7,553 nt of DNA, from contig JBOGJG010000461.1 of assembly GCA_050747825.1 (NCBI GenBank), positions 1-7,553 on the forward strand. The letters run 5' to 3'. This document shows positions 6,701 to 7,553 of this stretch, piece after piece. The notes under the pieces were generated by a model, which worked only from the letters and a program-made list of their open reading frames with translations, ran no database searches and was not told the DNA's origin. A program made the position numbers and the translations under genes. The DNA is from JBOGJG01 sp050747825 (GTDB lineage Bacteria > Acidobacteriota > UBA6911 > RPQK01 > JBOGJG01). Each line of letters opens with the position of its first letter. The stretch's first letter is position 1.

Positions 6701-6863
6701 GAGCGGCCACCCCCGCCTTCACTCCGCCAGGACCTTGCAGCCCTGTATCTGCCTCAAAGTGGGGCGCGAGAGCTTCTGGGAGATCATCGAAGACTATCCA
6801 GAAGTCTCCCGCGGCATCTTTCAGGTCCTGGTGCAGCGCATCCTCGAGAAGTCGCAGGGCTAA
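3795..6863 (+). CDS. NTT/MFS-like transporter fused to HEAT repeats and a cyclic-nucleotide-binding-like domain
   Basis: A 1022-residue inner-membrane protein in three parts. Residues 1-385 hold about 11-12 hydrophobic segments and the signature LKSVRDALFLSEY (21-33) of the ATP/ADP translocase-like (Npt1/Npt2, NTT) group. Residues about 405-700 form HEAT-type helical repeats, for example LLEHSDATIRLKTIRLLF and LLSDPDLRVRMEAIHYM. A linker (700-890) leads to a CAP_ED fold, 897-1015, starting KVDIFSRLGPNELLLIA. In its phosphate-binding cassette the expected FGEL reads FGTL (Thr965) while the Arg of PR (974) is kept, so normal cAMP binding is doubtful. Free-living relatives with this architecture are known but their substrate is not established; nucleotide exchange is only a guess. 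The ATG at 3795 begins the natural N-terminus (MQARILSALLLFL); an upstream GTG at 3744 lies in the palindrome. Confidence 0.85.
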   Translation: MQARILSALLLFLIIATFVILKSVRDALFLSEYSARILPYFMLGTAVAVAAGAPLFIRLYKSLSLLQAVILSFTAFYAGTLLFWLALTSGLQWSIAGLYIWVGLFQTLAPVQAWSVIGERLMVRQAKRSIGLIAGGGVAGSIAGGFLAEEIVEGWSVSSLLPVSAGIMLLALVVVLLLARAGERKEVPDPAMEGRQVRRSFVVLILIVVATGSLVTTFADFEFKVIAQNELPTARELAIFFGSFYFYLGIASLFFQLLVTPFLIKRLGAPVGLAILPAALMVGNVMVIGAASLLAAVVLKGSEQLFKHTVERSSLELVYLAMPERVKVRVKSLIDTVGVRFSEAVAAGVLVLLFSVGNSSLTAIAGLSILFLLIWIVSSILVGRGYPQVLEDFIEHRPVDLGASGNALDADFYRLLSVRLKSSDPEAVTSLLELLHGSGDRHLGEELAPLLEHSDATIRLKTIRLLFDQKKNMVERVEKLLSDPDLRVRMEAIHYMSLRLEGPEAAKMQRFYADPNPTVQAAAFAFLLNQEDETAHEFACTNLEGIWKMAVEAGKEAPRLEIAHLLEHVQPSDLSTSLYKRLLTDPVPEVRKAVLQTIERTRPQGLIPVLMTRLRDASLTSEVMSALSAYGESLLPQLKATVSGSAPGERKKFALKLAARIDGPRPLRLLLETAQSEDINLRFSATKALNRLRKRRSLEEADSQFRDLLDREIDSLKTELRRCGLFSPRPEGLMRSVFIQRQQWARERVFRALGLLYNPDQIYSAYVSLVGESERRADAALEYLDTVLKPEDRNRIMALLEFSSGESLSQIGAESRRSVLLEYLDEGQQLAVSAGLVELQPEELQWWERSEISKKVLPEMGLVHETLNWRLAELDGSEKQGEKRRLTTIQKIENLGKVDIFSRLGPNELLLIANQSEEVEYQEGDVIYKEGDLALEIFSLVEGTLELQRASGESQVVRAGESFGTLSVLSGHPRLHSARTLQPCICLKVGRESFWEIIEDYPEVSRGIFQVLVQRILEKSQG

Positions 6864-6868
6864 GAAGG

Positions 6869-7174
6869 ATGAAAGGGGGAGTTCGGGACCTGAGGGAGAG
6901 GACGCGTGCGTATGCGTTGCGAATCGCGCGGTTGTATGCCGCCCTGCCGAAGAATGCTGTAGCCCCCCAGGCGGCCCAGAAGTTGAACGTCAAGTTGGAA
7001 ATTGACATCAATCCCCCCGAGGGTTTTCAATCCGAGACCAAACTGATCAACACCTACTTTCCGTACGCCGTCCTGCAGCACGACAAACCGTCATTCCTGT
7101 CAGGAAAGCTGCACGCGATGTCACAACGGCGATTTACCAAGGGCCGGGACTTCTTCGATCTTTTGTTTTCCTGA
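6869..7174 (+). pseudogene. Chimeric remnant: four-helix-bundle protein start fused to an AbiEii-type nucleotidyltransferase C-terminal part
   Basis: An open 101-codon frame 5 bases after the transporter stop. Residues 5-30 (VRDLRERTRAYALRIARLYA, then ALPKN) match the first helix of four-helix-bundle proteins of the 23S rRNA intervening-sequence type. From about residue 37, KLNVKLEIDINPPEGF, LSGKLHAMSQRRFTKGRDFF and DLL match the central/C-terminal section of AbiEii/AbiGii (MenT-like) nucleotidyltransferase toxins. The catalytic N-terminal GS/DxD half is absent, as is the tail after KGRDFFDLL. The join is near 6959-6979. The only purine-rich stretch before the ATG (AGAAGG) directly abuts it, so initiation would be poor. 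The unbroken frame across the join is odd, but neither half can have its family's full activity. Confidence 0.7.
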
Positions 7175-7213
7175 GCCGATGGAAGGACGTAGGGTATTCC
7201 GGCTCCTGGAAGT

Positions 7214-7372
7214 TCGGCCAGCGTCATCATGAGCCTGGTCTTCAGCTTCGCCCACACTGCCGGAGAATTGGGAGTGGTTCTCATGGCGGGTGCAAACATC
7301 GATGGGATCACACGCACCGTTTCAATCGACGTCTATGACGACGTCCAAGCCCTGGATTACAGCCAGGCGCTG
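7214..7372 (+). pseudogene. modB: C-terminal fragment of a molybdate ABC transporter permease (ModB)
   Basis: The stretch SLVFSFAHTAGELGVVLMAG, then ANIDGITRTVSIDVYDDVQA and LDYSQA, is the characteristic C-terminal cytoplasmic-loop and membrane-helix region of ModB, including the EAA-like loop with G before the VLM segment. An in-frame ATG at 7229 with no ribosome binding site opens a 71-codon frame. The ModB similarity stops near 7372, where the last transmembrane helix should begin, and is followed by unrelated residues up to the stop at 7442-7444. The N-terminal helices are missing upstream: an in-frame stop lies at 7190 and the space is taken by the AbiEii remnant. No modA or modC is visible. 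It is a stranded fragment, not a working permease. Confidence 0.75.
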
Positions 7373-7429
7373 CGGGATTTGGGCCTATCATTCGTAAATT
7401 GTTGGCCTCAGAACCTGCTCTCATCTCCC

Positions 7430-7553
7430 TGTAGCGTCAACTAAAAAAGTTCCCGAAAAGGGATTCGTAGAGTCATCTAAAAAGTTCCTGAAAAATTTCT
7501 TTAATTATGGTCCAGCGGTAGGGGCTGTGGGGGGTGTGGGAAACTCCGCAGGA
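7430..7553. mobile_element. Possible end of an insertion sequence, cut by the window edge
   Basis: The sequence starts tgtagcgtcaactaaaaaag, a TGT-type end, and carries two related copies of a 25-26-base motif, 7436-7461 and 7472-7496, offset by 36 bases and differing at few positions plus one base of length. Repeated subterminal motifs beginning with TGT are typical of IS21-family ends (family knowledge). No transposase is in the window and no target duplication can be checked. It lies about 60 bases past the modB scrap. Confidence 0.35.

Noticed and set aside
6869..7174. A working AbiE-type abortive infection toxin
   Set aside because: The catalytic nucleotidyltransferase half and the cognate AbiEi antitoxin are absent.
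7436..7496. CRISPR repeat-spacer unit
   Set aside because: Only two imperfect copies with a 10-base gap, no array and no cas gene.

Overview
The window looks like a chromosomal stretch from a GC-rich soil or sediment bacterium, most likely an acidobacterium or a similar uncultured lineage. This rests on three things: an NTT-like transporter fused to HEAT repeats and a cyclic-nucleotide-type domain, palindromic repeats between genes and inside one gene, and a TVP38/glycosyltransferase pair. The assignment is inference; no rRNA or marker gene is present.

Left part (1-1659). A minus-strand pair with a 4-base ATGA overlap encodes a TVP38/TMEM64 (VTT domain) membrane protein and then a family-2 glycosyltransferase of the TIGR04283 type. 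The glycosyltransferase gene carries a roughly 71-base imperfect palindrome read through in frame, a 12-base tandem duplication near its end, and a stop codon inside a 7-base tandem repeat array. A different palindromic repeat lies in the divergent gap upstream of the pair.

Middle part (1659-3745). A secreted calcineurin-like phosphoesterase on the plus strand converges on a decayed type II toxin-antitoxin locus on the minus strand. The antitoxin frame is intact and has a good promoter, a perfect inverted-repeat operator candidate and a ribosome binding site. The PIN-domain (VapC-like) toxin has two in-frame stops, a frameshift and an eroded tail. Just upstream is a composite reading frame that joins a scrap of a serine/threonine kinase to an unrelated C-terminal tail. 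A perfect 24-base inverted repeat follows.

Right part (3795-7553). A large three-part gene dominates: NTT/MFS-like membrane domain, HEAT repeats, and a C-terminal cyclic-nucleotide-binding-like domain whose usual glutamate is replaced. Its start may be leaderless. After it come debris: an in-frame chimera of a four-helix-bundle protein N-terminus and an AbiEii-type nucleotidyltransferase C-terminal part, a C-terminal scrap of modB (molybdate permease), and a possible insertion-sequence end with paired repeats at the window edge.

Overall there are four likely functional structural genes plus one antitoxin, set among repeats and gene fragments. I do not see a complete new defence or metabolic system. 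The most notable items are the protein-coding palindrome, the transporter-HEAT-cNBD fusion with an altered ligand cassette, the orphaned antitoxin with its intact control region, and the two chimeric fragment frames.
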